A DNA stretch of 64,000 nt from Cryptomeria japonica (GCF_030272615.1 NC_081415.1:190182270-190246269), one strand, 5' to 3'. Counted from the stretch's first letter, positions 34,021-46,850 are shown. Notes: generated by a model from the letters alone, not told the origin. Numbers and translations are program-made.

Positions 34021-36558
34021 TAATCTCTACTCTAGTATCCTGTACAACTAAAAAGTCCTAAAGAACTCCTAAAAATCAGAAAAAGTCTTGAGGAACTCCT
34101 AAAAATAAAAAAAGGTCCTAAAAAAAAAAAAAGAAACTTTGCCAAGCAGGTGAAAACCTAGTAAACATGCGCCTCTTGTAGCACTTCATCTATCAATGCA
34201 CATTTGGCATTCCTGTTTTTATTCCCACTTTCCTGCATCTTTGCTTTCACTTGTACATAATGTTTAGTCACTTTAATGACATCCTAGTTATTTTGGAACC
34301 TTCATGGCTTGAAACTGGTCAATGTCCTAGTCTTAGGGTAATCGACTGATCAATCTACATGTCCTAAGTAGTATTAACTGAGTCATCTTTCAGTTAGTGG
34401 TACCTAGTTATCCACTCTGAGTTAGTCACCTATCTCCTAACTACTACAAAGTTTTATCACTGAGTAAACAAGAAAAACAAGACAACTAAAAACAATCACT
34501 AAAATGTTTGAGATATGCATGAAATTTTCTTTGTGTGTTGTCTTTTACATTGGTTTTCGATTATTATTCCCTCTGAGTAAATCGAGGAAGTCTATCTTGA
34601 CTAAGAGAAGCAAGGATTGGGGAGATAATACTTCTCTTTGTTTTCTTCTTGAAGGAATGAATCGGATGATCTGGAAACATCTAATTAGCTGGGTGTCCAT
34701 GATAAGTGCCTTCACATCAAGGTGAAATCACCACACATACCTCAACTCTACTCATTTGTATGCTACAGAGAGGTTGGAGTCATTTCTTTGTCTGTTTGAG
34801 GGAATTTCTTTAATGTGTAGTCCAGATGCATGCATAATTTGTCCAAGGATATGAATGAACAAAGGGTCATTGTGGACAAGATAATTAATATTGCATATGC
34901 AAAGAAAGGAACTCTATTTTTCCTTTTGTGTTTGTAAAAATGCTCAGTGATGACAATTAAGCATTCTAAATCCTATGACTAGGTCTAGGTTGCATTCATT
35001 CTAAATTTTATGCATTTAAAGTGATTTCGGCATGATAACAATGATCTCTTTATCTTTTGAATGAGAGTTTGAAGTATCATCATTTCTCAGCTAAGTGGTC
35101 TCTTTTTCATCATCATTTCTCTGATCGAGTACTTGTGTCTTGAGATGTTAGCTGCATACATAAACATCTCATAGAGATCCATACATTCTATTATATACAT
35201 TCATTTTCATTCATATTATTGCATGAAGACAAATAAACATTAGCATTACTAGTTGCTCATTCTTATCATTCATTTGCATCATCATTTATTTTCATAAAAA
35301 GAAACAAAAATAAACATCCATAAACATCCATTGCATTCATACATCCATAACTGCAACAAATATGTATACATATAGAATAAAGCATATAGGAATACATCTC
35401 ATAATCAATCAACACAAGTATGATGAAATCAAATCAAGATCTTGTATATACCATCATAAATGTCTCAGAGTAAAAAAAATTCAACTGTCATATACAATGT
35501 CTCATCGGAGCAAGAATCGAATAAGGCTACAAGAATCGACGGTGTTGATTCTATTTTCGAGATCGAAATCAAAATCCAAGATCATCCTCCTAGTCAATTT
35601 TGCAAAATGGAGACCACTTAGCACTTTCATTAACTGCTCAATCTTTTATTCAATTTGTGCTCAATTTCTCATTAATCAATGGTAAATCTTAATTTAATTC
35701 TCACATTAACTCTGAATTTAATCATCAATATTAATCTTTGTGCCCAAATTACTTATCATCGCTCAACAAATTTCCTAGAATCACTGTGCAACCCTCGCTA
35801 TCTTTCGATTTCACTCTCGAGGGGGCATACTCATGACATCATCATCATCAATGACCACATCCTCAAAGTCGAGGATTTATTTCAAAATCTTCATTGCAAG
35901 TCGAGCAGCTAATCTTTTCCGAACATCAAAAAAAAAAAATCTCATCGCTAGGGGCATCTCAGCTTCATCACTTCATATCAAGTTGAGATTTCTCGATCAT
36001 CTGAATAAAATCAATCTCTAGGGGTATATCATTTTCATCACTTCATATCAAGATAATATTGTCTTTGTCTAAAGCAGTCTCTTAACATTAATCAGTTTCA
36101 TCACTTTTTATCAAACTAATTAGTTGTTTCAACTCAATAAAGGGTTTAAAGAGTTTCTTTGATCACACGCTCAATCTAAGCAGGTGTTCAGTTTCATCAT
36201 ATTGAATCAAGTTGGACAGTTTATCTTCACCACACCGTATCTTGATCAATCAAGTTCAAGATCAGTTTTATCTTCACTCACTGTGTCTAGTTCAATCAAG
36301 TTCTAGATTAGTAAGATCCACTTCTTGATCAATCAAGTTCAAGTTTGGTATCTTTTCTCTTCATCGGTTCTAGTTCAATCAAGTTTAGGATCGATATCGC
36401 TTTTAATCACTCTATTTAGTTTCATCATTTCAAAACAAACCGAATGCCTCGCTCTTCATCTAGTTTGTGATCGATCAAGTTTAGAACTGGTATCTCCTAG
36501 ACATCAACTATTCTCTAAGCCAACATGTTGCTCGCACATTAATTCAAAGAGGGGAAAA
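34021..36558 (+). other. T2 3' untranslated region and polypurine tract
   Basis: It begins with an A-rich CCTAAAAAT repeat (34045-34135) and GGTGAAAACCTAGTAAA, as in T1. From about 35940 to 36490 there are diverged repeats of CATCACTTCATATCAAG and GATCAATCAAGTTC. It ends in AAAGAGGGGAAAA (36546-36558), the probable PPT. Unlike T1 no antisense plant-mobile-domain frame is present. Nothing else coding is seen. Confidence 0.6.
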
Positions 36559-37577
36559 TGTAATACCCTAAAAATGGTCACCTAAACCATGGGCCCCTAA
36601 TCTTGACAACGTCACCAAGGTCCTAACCAAAGGCAATTAAAATTAATCTTGAGCACACAATTAATTTCTTAAATCATCAAATGTGACATGGCAAATTAAT
36701 CAACCAATATTAATTAAATATTTATTTAATTAATTGATCATTCCAAGTAAATCATTTTAAACAATTATCCTTTTTATTTCATTAAATATCCTAGTATATT
36801 TAATTAAATAAATCAATTTGTCATTTAATCTTCAAAAAATGAAACAAATCAAAAAATGAATTAATTGACAAAAAGAAGAATTAAAAATTGAGAAAAGAAA
36901 TGAAATGGAGATAATCTTGGAAATCAAATTAAAAATTGATAAATATCTCAAACAAAGCAACTAATTCAATTAAATATCAAAATTGAATGAAATAGAGAAT
37001 AAATCGGTTTTTCTGATTTTATCTTAATTTTAGTTCAATTTCCTTTAAAACAAAGAAAAGCAACCAATTACATCAATTCACTTGGATTGTGCTTCTTCTG
37101 GGAAAATCTTGACCGCTCATACTAATTTGATCTCAGTCGTTGGTTTCTTTCTCAATTTTCTATAAATTCAGGCTCTCATCTCCTAATCAAGAATCCTGGA
37201 GAATATATTGTTATTATGTTATTTTTGCTCTAGGTTCATTAAGATTTCACATTGAGAAATTTCGTATTAGTTCTTGCATACTTATTAGATCATCTAGCTT
37301 AAATATTACTTAAATCATGTTATATTAATCTTGCATATCTTGCATATCATGCATATCATGCATATCTAGCTTAAATCTTGCATTCATTTAGCTCAATCTT
37401 ATGCTCATATAGATTAAATCCTTCTTTTAGATTGTTGTCTCATCATTGGTATTACATTTAAAATCTGAGAGCAAGACTAAAATCACATCTACTAGAAGGC
37501 AATAAGTCAACCTGCAATGGATTTCATTTTGTTGTAACCCATGCAAATAATGGTTTATTGAAGTATTGTGTCTTACA
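36559..37577 (+). repeat. T2 3' LTR
   Basis: It starts TGTAATACCC right after the PPT and probably ends TCTTACA at 37577 (TG...CA). TATA-like TATAAATT at 37161-37168. Internal repeats of GCATATC(T/A) lie at about 37330-37370. It is related to the LTR at 21033-22145. The right end is inferred from the TG/CA rule and the start of chromovirus coding sequence. Confidence 0.7.
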
Positions 37578-37599
37578 GTTTGCAGATATAGGTCCACTT

Positions 37600-37990
37600 T
37601 TCACACAAACATATACAAGATGAACTCGGTATGATCAAATTGGAGAGTGTTAAAGAGGCTTACCAGTATGCACTAAAGGCTGAAGAGAAATTGAAAAAAA
37701 TACATGAGCAGAGAAAGAGAGGTAGAGCTGGAAGGTTTACCGAAGGAAGATTTCAAGGATGAAGAGGAACCAATATATATTAAAACAAGGACAAGGAAGT
37801 GAGAAAAGAAGGTAATTCATACTAGAAGGATGATAGAAACTTCTACCCGAGGAGAGAACCGAATGGTTACCAGAATGAGAACTTTGGAAGATAAGACAAT
37901 AGGACATTTAGAGGAACTTGCTTTAAGTGTGGAGGAGAAGGACATTGTGCATTTGAATGTAAGAAGATAGAGGCTACCGGAAGCGAAGTA
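37600..37990 (+). pseudogene. CV gag C-terminal part with zinc knuckle
   Basis: The sequence ESVKEAYQYALKAEEKL (about 37640-37690) is the usual chromovirus gag end of capsid. A basic linker and the knuckle CFKCGGEGHCAFEC at 37919-37960 follow. Several stops (37758, 37784, 37827, 37892) interrupt the linker. Confidence 0.75.
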
Positions 37991-38470
37991 GTGGTGGAAG
38001 AAAACCCCACCAGATCAGACAATAAATCAAAAGATGGAGAACTGTTGGTGATGAGGAGAGCTTTGTGTCATATCAGAGAAGATGATGAACCCTTGCAGAG
38101 GATGAACCTATTTAAGACCAGATGTAAGGTATCTGATAAGTGTTGTAAAGTTGTTATTGATAGTGGTAGTTCAAATAATCTTGTTTCAGAAGAGATGGTG
38201 AATAAGTTGAAATTGGAGAGATTAAAACACCCTAAGCCTTATCAGATAGCATGGATTCGGGATGAACATAAGTTGTTAGTAAGTGAACAATGTTTGGTAA
38301 AATTGAAAATTGGGAATTATCATGATGAAGTTTTGTGTGATATTATGCCTATATATATTTTTCATATTTTGTTGGGAAGACCTTGGTAGTTTGATAGACA
38401 AGCAGTACATGATGGAAGGAAGAATACACACACTATTGTGGCCAATGGGATGAAGCAAACCATGTAACCT
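37991..38470 (+). pseudogene. CV protease
   Basis: The active site VVIDSGSSNNLVSEEM is near 38150-38195 and the C-terminal HILLGRPW near 38365-38389, followed by a TAG where Gln is expected. Length and layout match chromoviral retropepsins. The frame is open from 37991 to 38389. Confidence 0.82.
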
Positions 38471-39560
38471 TTGGAGGAACCTTTGAAGAGTGAAGTCTAT
38501 ACAAATACGAGAATCTATTTAGTAGATGGAAGAAAATTAATGGATGGACTGAGACATGAGAATGTGTTTTTTCCTTAATTCCTAAGAAGACTGAGAGACC
38601 GGAACTGGAGGGAGTACACCCGACAAAGATAAGAGATTTGCTGACAGAATATGAGGACATCATTTCAGATAATGTACCTGATGGATTACCACCTCTTAGA
38701 AGTATTAGTCATTACATGGACTTGGTTCCCACAGCTAGTTTTCCTAAAAAAGTTGCACATCGGTTAACACTGTTAGAGAATGAAGAATTGAATAGACAAG
38801 TGCAGGAGCTGTTAAGGAAATGTTTAATCAGGGAGAGTCTGGGCCCTTGTGTAGTACAAAAAATATTAGCACCTAAGAAGAATGGATAATGGAGGATGTA
38901 CATCGATGCAAAAGGAATAAACAAGATCACAGTGAAATACCGGTTTCCTTTGCCTAGGATGGATGACATAATGGACTATATGAGTGGAGCAAAATACTTT
39001 AGCAATATAGATTTGAAGAGTGGATATCATCAGATCAAGATCAGAGAAGGTGATGAGTGCAAGACAACATTTAAGACAAATGAAGGACTATGTCTTTTGG
39101 ATTAACTAATGCACCGAGCACTTTCATGAGGTTGATGAATGAAGTATTGAAGAAATAATTGGGTAAGTTTGTCATTGTGTATTTAGATGACATTCTAATT
39201 TTTAGTAGAATAAAAGAGGAGCATTTGTTGCAGTTAAGACAAGTTTTATAGAGGTTGAGAGAAGAAAATTTGTTGATCAATATCAAGAAGTGTACTTTCA
39301 TGAAGGATGAGTTAGTCTATTTGGGCTTTGTGATATCTGATGATGGTTTGAAGATGGACCCTAAGAAAGTGAAAGCCAGTGTTGAGTGGCCTACACCAAA
39401 AAGCATTAGAGAGGTGAGATCATTTCATGGATTGGCTAGTTTTTACCAGAAGTTTATCAGAAATTTTAGTTCAGTTTCTAACCCTATGATTGAGACCATG
39501 AGGGGAGATGGGAAGGAATTCAAGTGGACCACTGAAGCAAATAAAAATTTTGAATTGTTG
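38471..39560 (+). pseudogene. CV reverse transcriptase
   Basis: Motifs: RKCLIRESLGPC, WRMYIDAKGINKITVKYRFPLPRMDD, FSNIDLKSGYHQIKIREGDE, MSFGLTNAPSTFMRLM and the active-site YLDDILIFS near 39180-39205. A deletion with frameshift near 39085 removes residues between GL and the FGLTNAP block. Stops lie at 38578, 38887 (expected Trp or Gly), 39157 and 39249. The post-palm KCTFMKDELVYLGFVIS block is intact. Confidence 0.88.
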
Positions 39561-40060
39561 AAGAAAAAAGTGACTGAGCAGCCTGTGTTAGCTTTACCAG
39601 ATTTCAATAAGGTATTCCAAGTGGATTGTGATGCAAGTGGAACAACAATAGGAGCATTTTTTATTCAAGAAGGGAGAGCAGTAGCGTATTTCAGTGAGAA
39701 ATTGAATGATGCCCAAAGGAGATATTCAGTGTATGATCAGGAATTTTATGCCATAGTTCAAGCCTTGAAGAAATGGAGACACTATTTGTTGCCTAAGGAG
39801 TTTGTGTTGTATATAGATCATCAAGCTTTGCAGTATTTGAACAATTAGAGTAATTTGAATTAGAGACATATGAGATGGGTATAATTCTTGTAGAGTTACA
39901 CCTTTGTGTTGAATCATAGAAGTGGGAAATCTAACAAAGTTGTTGATGCATTGAGTGGGAGAAGGAATTTACTGACAGAAATGAGACTAATAGTATTAGG
40001 TTTTGAAGATTTGAAGACCTTGTATGATTAAGACCCAGATTTTGTAGAACCTTGGAAAAC
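39561..40060 (+). pseudogene. CV RNase H
   Basis: FQVDCDASGTTIGAFFIQ (catalytic Asp), VAYFSEKLNDAQRRYSVYDQEFYA (Glu) and FVLYIDHQALQYLN (Asp in a DH motif) are present. Stops begin at 39846 (NN followed by TAG, expected Gln). The tail HRSGKSNKVVDALSGRRNLL (about 39915-39975) closes the domain. Confidence 0.82.
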
Positions 40061-41106
40061 ATGTAGAGAACTGGTTATGGTTGATAGAAGTAAATGGTTG
40101 GATTATTTCATTCAGGATGGGATTTTAATTAAGGGAGTTCAGTTATGCATACCTAAGAGTTCCATGAGAGAGAACCTAATCAAAGAGATACACAGTGGAG
40201 GTCAAGCTAGACATTTTAGCATTGATAAAATAGTTGCATTGGTGAGTGAGCAATAATTTTGGCCCCAGATTCATAAGGATGTTAAGAGATATGTGCAGAG
40301 TTGTAGAGTTTGTCAAGTTGCAAAAGGTAGTAGTCAAAATGTGGGATTGTATAAACCTTTGACAGTATCGGTAAGACCTTGGGAGGATATAAGCATGGAT
40401 TTTGTACTGGGATTGCCTAAGACACCGAGAGGGAATGATTCTATATTTGTGGTAATGGATAGATTTTCAAAGATGGATCATTTCATACCTTGTAAGAAGA
40501 CATCAGATGCATTGCATGTAGGAGACCTATTTTTCAAGGAAGTAGTGAGATTGCATGGATTACCTAAGAGCATAGTTTCAAACAGAGAGACTAATTTTGT
40601 TGGATACTTTTTTAGAACACTTTGGAAGAAGATGAAGATAGATTTGAAGTTCAGTTCTACTTTTTATCCATAGACTGGTGGAGAGACAGAAGTAGTTAAC
40701 CGGAGTTTGGGAAACTTGTTGAGATGTTTAGTGGGAGATAAAACCAGAAGTTGGGATTTGAACCTTGCACAAGCAAAGTTTGCTTATAAAAATTTAGTGA
40801 ATAGAAGTGTTAGAAAAACACCTTTTGAGATTGTTACTAGAGTGTATCCTAGAGGAATAGCAGAATTGAGAGACATTGGCAATGAAGACTAGAAGAGTTT
40901 AGATGCAGAAGATTCTACAGATCACATGGAAGTATTGCATATTCAGGTTAAACAACATTTGGAAGACATGAACAACAAATATAAGGAGAAGGTAGATGAG
41001 AAGAGGAGACATAAAGAATTTGAAGTTGGCAATGAAGTGATGGTATACTTGAGAAAAGAGAGATTTTCGATTGGAACTCATAGTAAATTGTAGATGAAGA
41101 AGTTTG
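40061..41106 (+). pseudogene. CV integrase core, second catalytic Asp changed to Asn
   Basis: The zinc region (IKEIHSGGQARHF, then CRVCQVAKG at about 40303-40330) is followed by the core: first Asp at 40398-40400 (MDFVLG), Asn instead of Asp at 40581-40583 (VSNRETNF), and Glu at 40689-40691 (ETEVVNRS), keeping D-35-E spacing. Stops are at 40671 and 40890. The C-terminal MVYLRKERFSIG segment runs up to the N1b insertion at 41107 and resumes at 47665 (TSD GTTTG/GTTTA). Confidence 0.85.
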
Positions 41107-41922
41107 TGTTGGAAAATGTACACTCCAATGAGACATTGTAGGTGATTGAAGGTTTTGTCATTCATGGCAACCTTACAATCTTATGACACCGACAAGACAA
41201 TCCACTGGCACTAGCAAGGTCAGACTCTACACCGGCACACAGACCACTGGCACCGGCAGTGAAAGGAAGTATACCGGCACAGAAGCTGACATGAATTTTG
41301 TTTGTAATATATTTTGTTAATTATTATAAAATCATTGTAAGTCAACTTGGCAAGTTGTAAAATGACTCATATATATAAGAGTTCATTGTAGAACATTGTT
41401 GTAATAATGTAAGAAGATGGAAGGAGGTTATTAGGCAAAAAAAGGCAGACCTATTATGTGAATTATAGGTTAAGGGTTTATGTATAAAGCAGAGCTATAA
41501 ATCGGTACTGGATCTGGCATAGTAGATGCTATTTTGAAGTAGTGCAAGACATTGGATTTATATAATCCATTTTGTAAGTCAGTGAGACTTCCCATTTTGT
41601 AATTGAGCATTGAGCTCTAGGCACTTGGCCTTCCTGCATGTGCAGGCCCCTATTGTAGCAATAATATTCTCTTATTGACCAGTAAGTGAATATTGTGGGT
41701 CACAAATCCCATTGAGGTTTTTCCCACACCGGGTTTCCTCGTTAAACTACTGTGTTATGGCGTGTTTTTCATGTGGTTGTTGCTATCTCTGTTTATTGCA
41801 TTACTTTCTGTTTACCGGTATATAGTATTAATATGCTCTACATGTTTTAAGTTAAGAAAATCTTCTAACCAGTTAAATACTAATTCACCCCCCCCCTCTC
41901 AATATCTATGGGAACCCTAACA
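41107..41922 (+). repeat. N1b 5' LTR
   Basis: TGTTGGAAAATG to CCCTAACA. TATA-like CATATATATAAGAG at about 41368-41381. A C-run followed by TCTC lies near the end (41888-41900). Confidence 0.92.
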
Positions 41923-41940
41923 ATTAGTATCAGAGATTGG
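41923..41940 (+). promoter_or_regulatory. N1b primer binding site (initiator tRNA-Met type, mutated)
   Basis: ATTAGTATCAGAGATTGG follows the LTR. Compared with the N1a site ATTGGTATCAGAGCTTGG it has two changes, one of them G to A. Confidence 0.85.
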
Positions 41941-41993
41941 TCCTCTATTTTCAGAAGCCTAACAACTTGAGGAAGATCTTGACACCGATAGAG

Positions 41994-43076
41994 ATGGAAA
42001 ACTTGATGAAACAATTAGAAGCAACTCTCTCAGACTATGATGTAGAAAAGTTGAAAAATATCAAACTTGAAGATGATCTAAAGGTAGCATAGGATATTAT
42101 TCAAGCACTTCAAGAAAATATTAACATTGCAAGAAATAAGAGAAGAGAACTTCATGAAAAGATGCAAAATGTGAATGATGAAAAGGAAACTCTTAGTGAT
42201 TTGATAAACAGGCTGAAACAAGAGAACATGACAACAAAGAATGAGATGCAGGATATGACTGAGATTTTGTAAAGAAATTGAAGATAGAAAGAAGAATGAA
42301 GATGATTTGACTAGAAGACTAAGTGATGCTGCAAATGAGAACACAAGACTTAGCTATGAAAATGATTTATTGAAGACAGATCTGAAGCATACACAGAATG
42401 ACTCAAATGAACTTATGAGACAAAAATAAATCTTGGTAAGAGAACTGGATACTACAAATCAACACAAAGAAAAATTCAAGAAAAGCTCAGAAGAACTTGG
42501 TGACTTATTGAAGAATCAAAAACCTAATGGTGACACTTGTGGACTTGGCTTTGAAGCTGGTGAAAGCTCCAGTACTGTAAACACACAGGATCATAGAAAA
42601 CTGGTAAGACAACCTACTGCTTATTAATTTAATGGCAAATGCTTTAACTATAACAAGTATGGTCATAGAGCAAATCAATGTAGATCTAGAAATTATCAGA
42701 ATACCAATACACCCACCGATCAATGTTCAAAATGCAAAAATGTTGGTCATAATTCAAAAAATTGCAGAATGAATGTAAGATGTTATTTTTGTGGAAGATT
42801 TGGACATCTATCTAATCAACACAGAACAAAACCGACATAGGATATGGGAAAGTTATTCAGAAAAATAATGTGACTTGTTATGCCTATAACAAGATTGGAC
42901 ATATTGCTAAATTTTGCAGAAGCAAGTCCTCACCGGTAAATAACAAAGGTCCTAGTTTGAAAGGTAAAGAAAAAGTTGAAGAAGTTAAGCAAGAATTCTC
43001 ATAACAATGGATCAGGAAATCAGAACTAAATGTTGACAGGAATACTCCACTGGCAGGAGACTCTTCATCAAACTGA
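41994..43076 (+). pseudogene. N1b ORF1 (coiled-coil, zinc-knuckle protein), frameshifted
   Basis: ATG at 41994 (MENLMKQLEATLSDYD), clearly the same protein as N1a ORF1 (14478-15590). Stops and two or more frameshifts near 42270-42430 and 42830 break it. Knuckles 1 and 4 have a Cys changed to Tyr, knuckle 3 has its last Cys changed to His, and knuckle 2 is intact. It ends AGDSSSN then TGA. The Cys-to-Tyr pattern again suggests G-to-A changes. Confidence 0.8.
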
Positions 43077-43382
43077 AGAAAATTCCTTTGAGGGTTTGGC
43101 AATCTAATGTGAAACGTGCTATTATTCCCTCGGTTGATGGTGATAAGTTGAAATTACTTCTATACTGACAGATAAGTTAAGTTCATTACTTAACCAGCAA
43201 GCATTAAATATGGTGGTTGACAAAATTAACATTATAAATTAGTGTTTTGGCTCTATTTTCATTTCACCGAGCATTCAAACATTCGAAGAGCATGAAAATT
43301 CCTAAGCAAAGGCATTTTGAGCAAAGAAGTGAAGCAAATCAGCAAGCAATCATTCCTAAGGCAGATAAAGGTATTTATAATC

Positions 43383-46300
43383 ATGGCTTCTTCATCTGTT
43401 CCTGAATTCATAGCAAACCCTACTGTAGTCAAAGTAATCAAGCACCCTAGACTCATATTTTAGTTATTTCCCGAAATAGCTAAGAAAGATGATAATGTTG
43501 GTTTCTCGAATTCCTAAAGGAGTAGTTTTTGCTGAAGACCCTAGAATGTACATTCATTGTCACATAGAAGAATTAGGTGATGAGGAAATCAAGAGCATGT
43601 ATAAGTCTGTAATTTGTGATGATTCCAGTAATGTTAAACCTGAACACAAAATAGTAGAAACCCTAGGATTCAATGAAATTCTCAGCATTCTGGATTTTCC
43701 TAAGTTATAAGGATAGTTCTAAGCAGGGTACATGGTGCATTCTTCTGGTTGGACTCAATTCACAAAATCACTAAAGAGATAGTAAAAGTTGTGACAGGGT
43801 TACCCTTCACCAGTAACAAACCTGATAAGACAAAGAAAGTCTCAAATGACCTAGTGATTAACCTAATAGGTGCGACATCTGATAAGAGGTCTATAAGAGT
43901 AAATGATATAACCAACATCAATGTTAGATTCATTAGCATGATTTTAGGCTACAAAACCAAACATGCAAACAGGTTAAACTCAGTCTCTAGCCTATGCATA
44001 AAGAGTGCCTATGATATGATCAAAGATAATGCAAAAATAGATGTGTGTGAATGGTTGAAAGATGAACTAATTGACAATCTTGGAAAGATAAAGAAAGACA
44101 AAAAGGGGACATTTAGATATGGAAACCTACTTGTCTATTTAATGTTGCACATAACAAAACAAGTGCTCGATATTGGTAACAAAAATCTTGGCTTTGATAT
44201 ACCAGTAGGCAAACAATTGTTTGATTTACTAAATAACATGGGAGATAACATAGAAAAGAACATAAATGAGTACTTTCAGGCATTAAAGGCCAGAATGAAT
44301 AACAAAGTCAGACTGTCACAAGAAATTGTAAATAAGTATAAGGATAAAATATGTTTTGTCATCAAGAAGGATGAAATTTGGATGGAGGCAGTTATCCCAA
44401 GAACAATTTGGGTTACTAAAATGGGTTATGAAACTGATGACCACATAATTGAAACATATGCAAAAGCCCTTCTGGAAGAACCCAAGGAACCTAAAGAAGA
44501 GGTATTTGGCAGTGCTGAGACTATTGAGAACCAAATTCAATCTAAGAAAAGGGTAAAGAAGGTAGAAGAAATAGTTAGAAGAGGATCTAGACAAGCTAAA
44601 GCTATCAAGGAAGATGTACTTAAACAAACTGGTATTACTGAAGATGAGTTAGAAGCACTTCATCCAGAAACTCACCTTTCACTGGTAGCAACTTCTTCAG
44701 AAAGTGATATGCCAACTACATTTAAAAGAGTTGTGAGAAAAAGAGAACCTTCACCAGTATCTACACCTTCTCCTAGAAGAACTAGACAGAAACAATAGGC
44801 AGTAAGACCCTTAGCTAGGAAAGTAACTCCAAAGAAAAAGTTAACACCCAAGAAGAAGACTTAACAAACCATTGCTCCAATTGACAAACTACTAGATGAA
44901 ATAACAAAAGATGGAAAGCTGAAAAACATGAATAAATTATATGATTCATTATCAATTGATGACAAAGAAAAACTTGAAAACAATGTAATTCTACACTTGG
45001 ATATCTACAAGAAATTTTTGATGCAAGTTGTGGATGAATTGCTAGTAGAACTGTTTAAAAGACTTGAAGCTAGAAGGCAAGCTGTTGTAGAGCTTGATAA
45101 GAAAATAAAAGTTGAAAAACTACTTGCTGTATACCCAATCAACTCGCCAAAAGAGATAGATGATCTAATCTCTGAGGCTAACCGGTTAGTATTCTGAACT
45201 GCACACCAGCATATAGTACTTATGGTTGGTAGAGTGAATGAGGTTGCAGAGGAAACTACTAACACATGGGACATATTCCTTGTAGAGAAGGAAAAGCAGG
45301 AAGAATATAGAAACCCTAAACCCATCAAAGTTTACCAAAAAGATAAGGATAAGGGAAAAGGCAAGGTTGGTGGACCTCCTAGCATAAAAATAATAGATAA
45401 TCTATCCCCACCGCCTCTGGATACTCCACCGATAGTTACCACTGATAATCAACCTGCTAGTGAGAGTATGGACATACCACAAGAGGACACAAATCCCAAT
45501 TCTAAGGTGTTATACACAGTGGACATTGACACTCAGAAAGTCAATATTGTGGTAGATAAGGATACAATTGGGAAGAAAGATATGGCTAGTGAGCTACCAA
45601 CAACAGATAACACAGAAGGTAAACCGACAGATGACAACACTGAGAAATAAGCAAAGAAAAAGGCTCACTCAAAGCAACAGGCTCCCTCTCAGCAATAGGT
45701 TCATACAGAGTCAGTGCCACTGGCAACAACCAAGCAATCCAAACCTTTTCTTAAAGAAATGGAAACACAAACTGACCTACTAGAGGTCACCATAAGCAAG
45801 GAAATTTTTCCCACTGACGGAATACAGAGTGTTGGCTCTTCAAGTACAGAATTCAAACCAACTAATGTAACAAAAGTTATTTTGGATTCCATAAAGAAGA
45901 TAACAGATTGTAGCTCACAAGCATACAAGGCAATAGATGATACCATTCCAATTTTGAAAATGATAGCACCTAAATGTAATGTAGATAATAAAGATTCTTT
46001 GAGTCAACTTGACACTTTGTCTAAGTATATTACTGACAACACTATGATAGTTGAACAAATAAAAGAGGAAGCATTCAAGGAGAGATTAGAGAAGGAAAAA
46101 CACAAATTCTTTGAAGAGGAAATAAAGAAGTGTAAAAGGCAATTTGACACACTTCTACTGGAACTGTGTAGTACATTGAAAGAAATTAAAACCCTGTATA
46201 GAGATACATGTAAAACTAACTTTTTGACAGTTGATATAGACTGGAAGATCAACAAGATACATGAAGAAATAAATCAACTAGCTGACAATTTCATTAATTC

Positions 46301-46605
46301 ATCTGCTTCATTATCAATTTTTGAGTAGAAAATGATAGGTTTTGAGGAAGAACTACTAAAATTGGAAAGAGAAAAAGATAGAATAAAAGGTAAGGCTAAA
46401 GATCTAAAATGGAGACTAAGTCCAAAATTGGACTACCTCGCCTCCTTAAGAAAAGAAATATCTGATGCTTTGGTTCAAGGACAGAAAACACTGGTACAAT
46501 TCAGAGGATAGAGGCCGCAATAAAAGATAGCAAACAATTCATTGAAAGCCTGAATCTGGTACTGGCGGATCTTTTTCAGATTGTAACCAACCAGTTACAA
46601 GGATG
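43383..46605 (+). pseudogene. N1b ORF2: long unrecognised protein, about 1070 codons
   Basis: ATG at 43383 (MASSSVPEFIANPTV). A short two-way frameshift disrupts about 43480-43740, then one frame carries 43749-46326 with stops at 44797, 44861, 45196, 45648, 45696 and 46326. Landmarks shared with N1a are EDPRMYIHCHIEELG, SSLCIKSAYDM, FDIPVGKQLFDLL and KLYRDTCKTN. The middle part (about 44300-45800) is Lys/Glu/Pro/Thr-rich, and the end is coiled-coil-like. No RT, integrase, RNase H or protease motif is visible. I do not recognise the family. Confidence 0.75.
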
Positions 46606-46650
46606 AAATAGGAAACCACACTCAATTGAAACCTTGACAACCTTTGCCAT

Positions 46651-46668
46651 TGATGCCAAAGGGGGAGT
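46651..46668 (+). promoter_or_regulatory. N1b internal polypurine-like motif
   Basis: TGATGCCAAAGGGGGAGT lies 183 bp before the 3' LTR and nearly repeats the PPT at 46831-46850. N1a has the same pair. Confidence 0.6.
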
Positions 46669-46830
46669 AGTGGAATGAGAAAAATAATTAGAAAATGACT
46701 CATCAACTCAAGGGGAGTACACATATTCTTTTGGTAACACATATTCTTTTGGTACTAAACTTTTGATAAGTCAATTCTAGTAGATTCTTTTTGGATGATA
46801 GTTTTTGGATTTTTCTCATGAGTGTTGCCA

Positions 46831-46850
46831 TCAATGCCAAAGGGGGAGAT
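46831..46850 (+). promoter_or_regulatory. N1b polypurine tract
   Basis: TCAATGCCAAAGGGGGAGAT is directly followed by the 3' LTR start TGTTGGCAAATG. Confidence 0.88.

Larger units (their letters stand above)
22146..37577 (+). mobile_element. T2: second Tat-lineage gypsy element, gag and protease missing
   Basis: Directly after the LTR the sequence is already in the linker upstream of RT, so gag and protease (and any leader) are deleted. RT, RNase H, aRNH, integrase, 3' untranslated region and a 3' LTR (36559-37577) follow. N2 (25467-33347) interrupts the integrase. Protein similarity to T1 is clear, for example SRKNKIK, LIMHHL and KLRKMHPH. The shared A-rich block and PPT show both belong to one subfamily. 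Confidence 0.8.
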
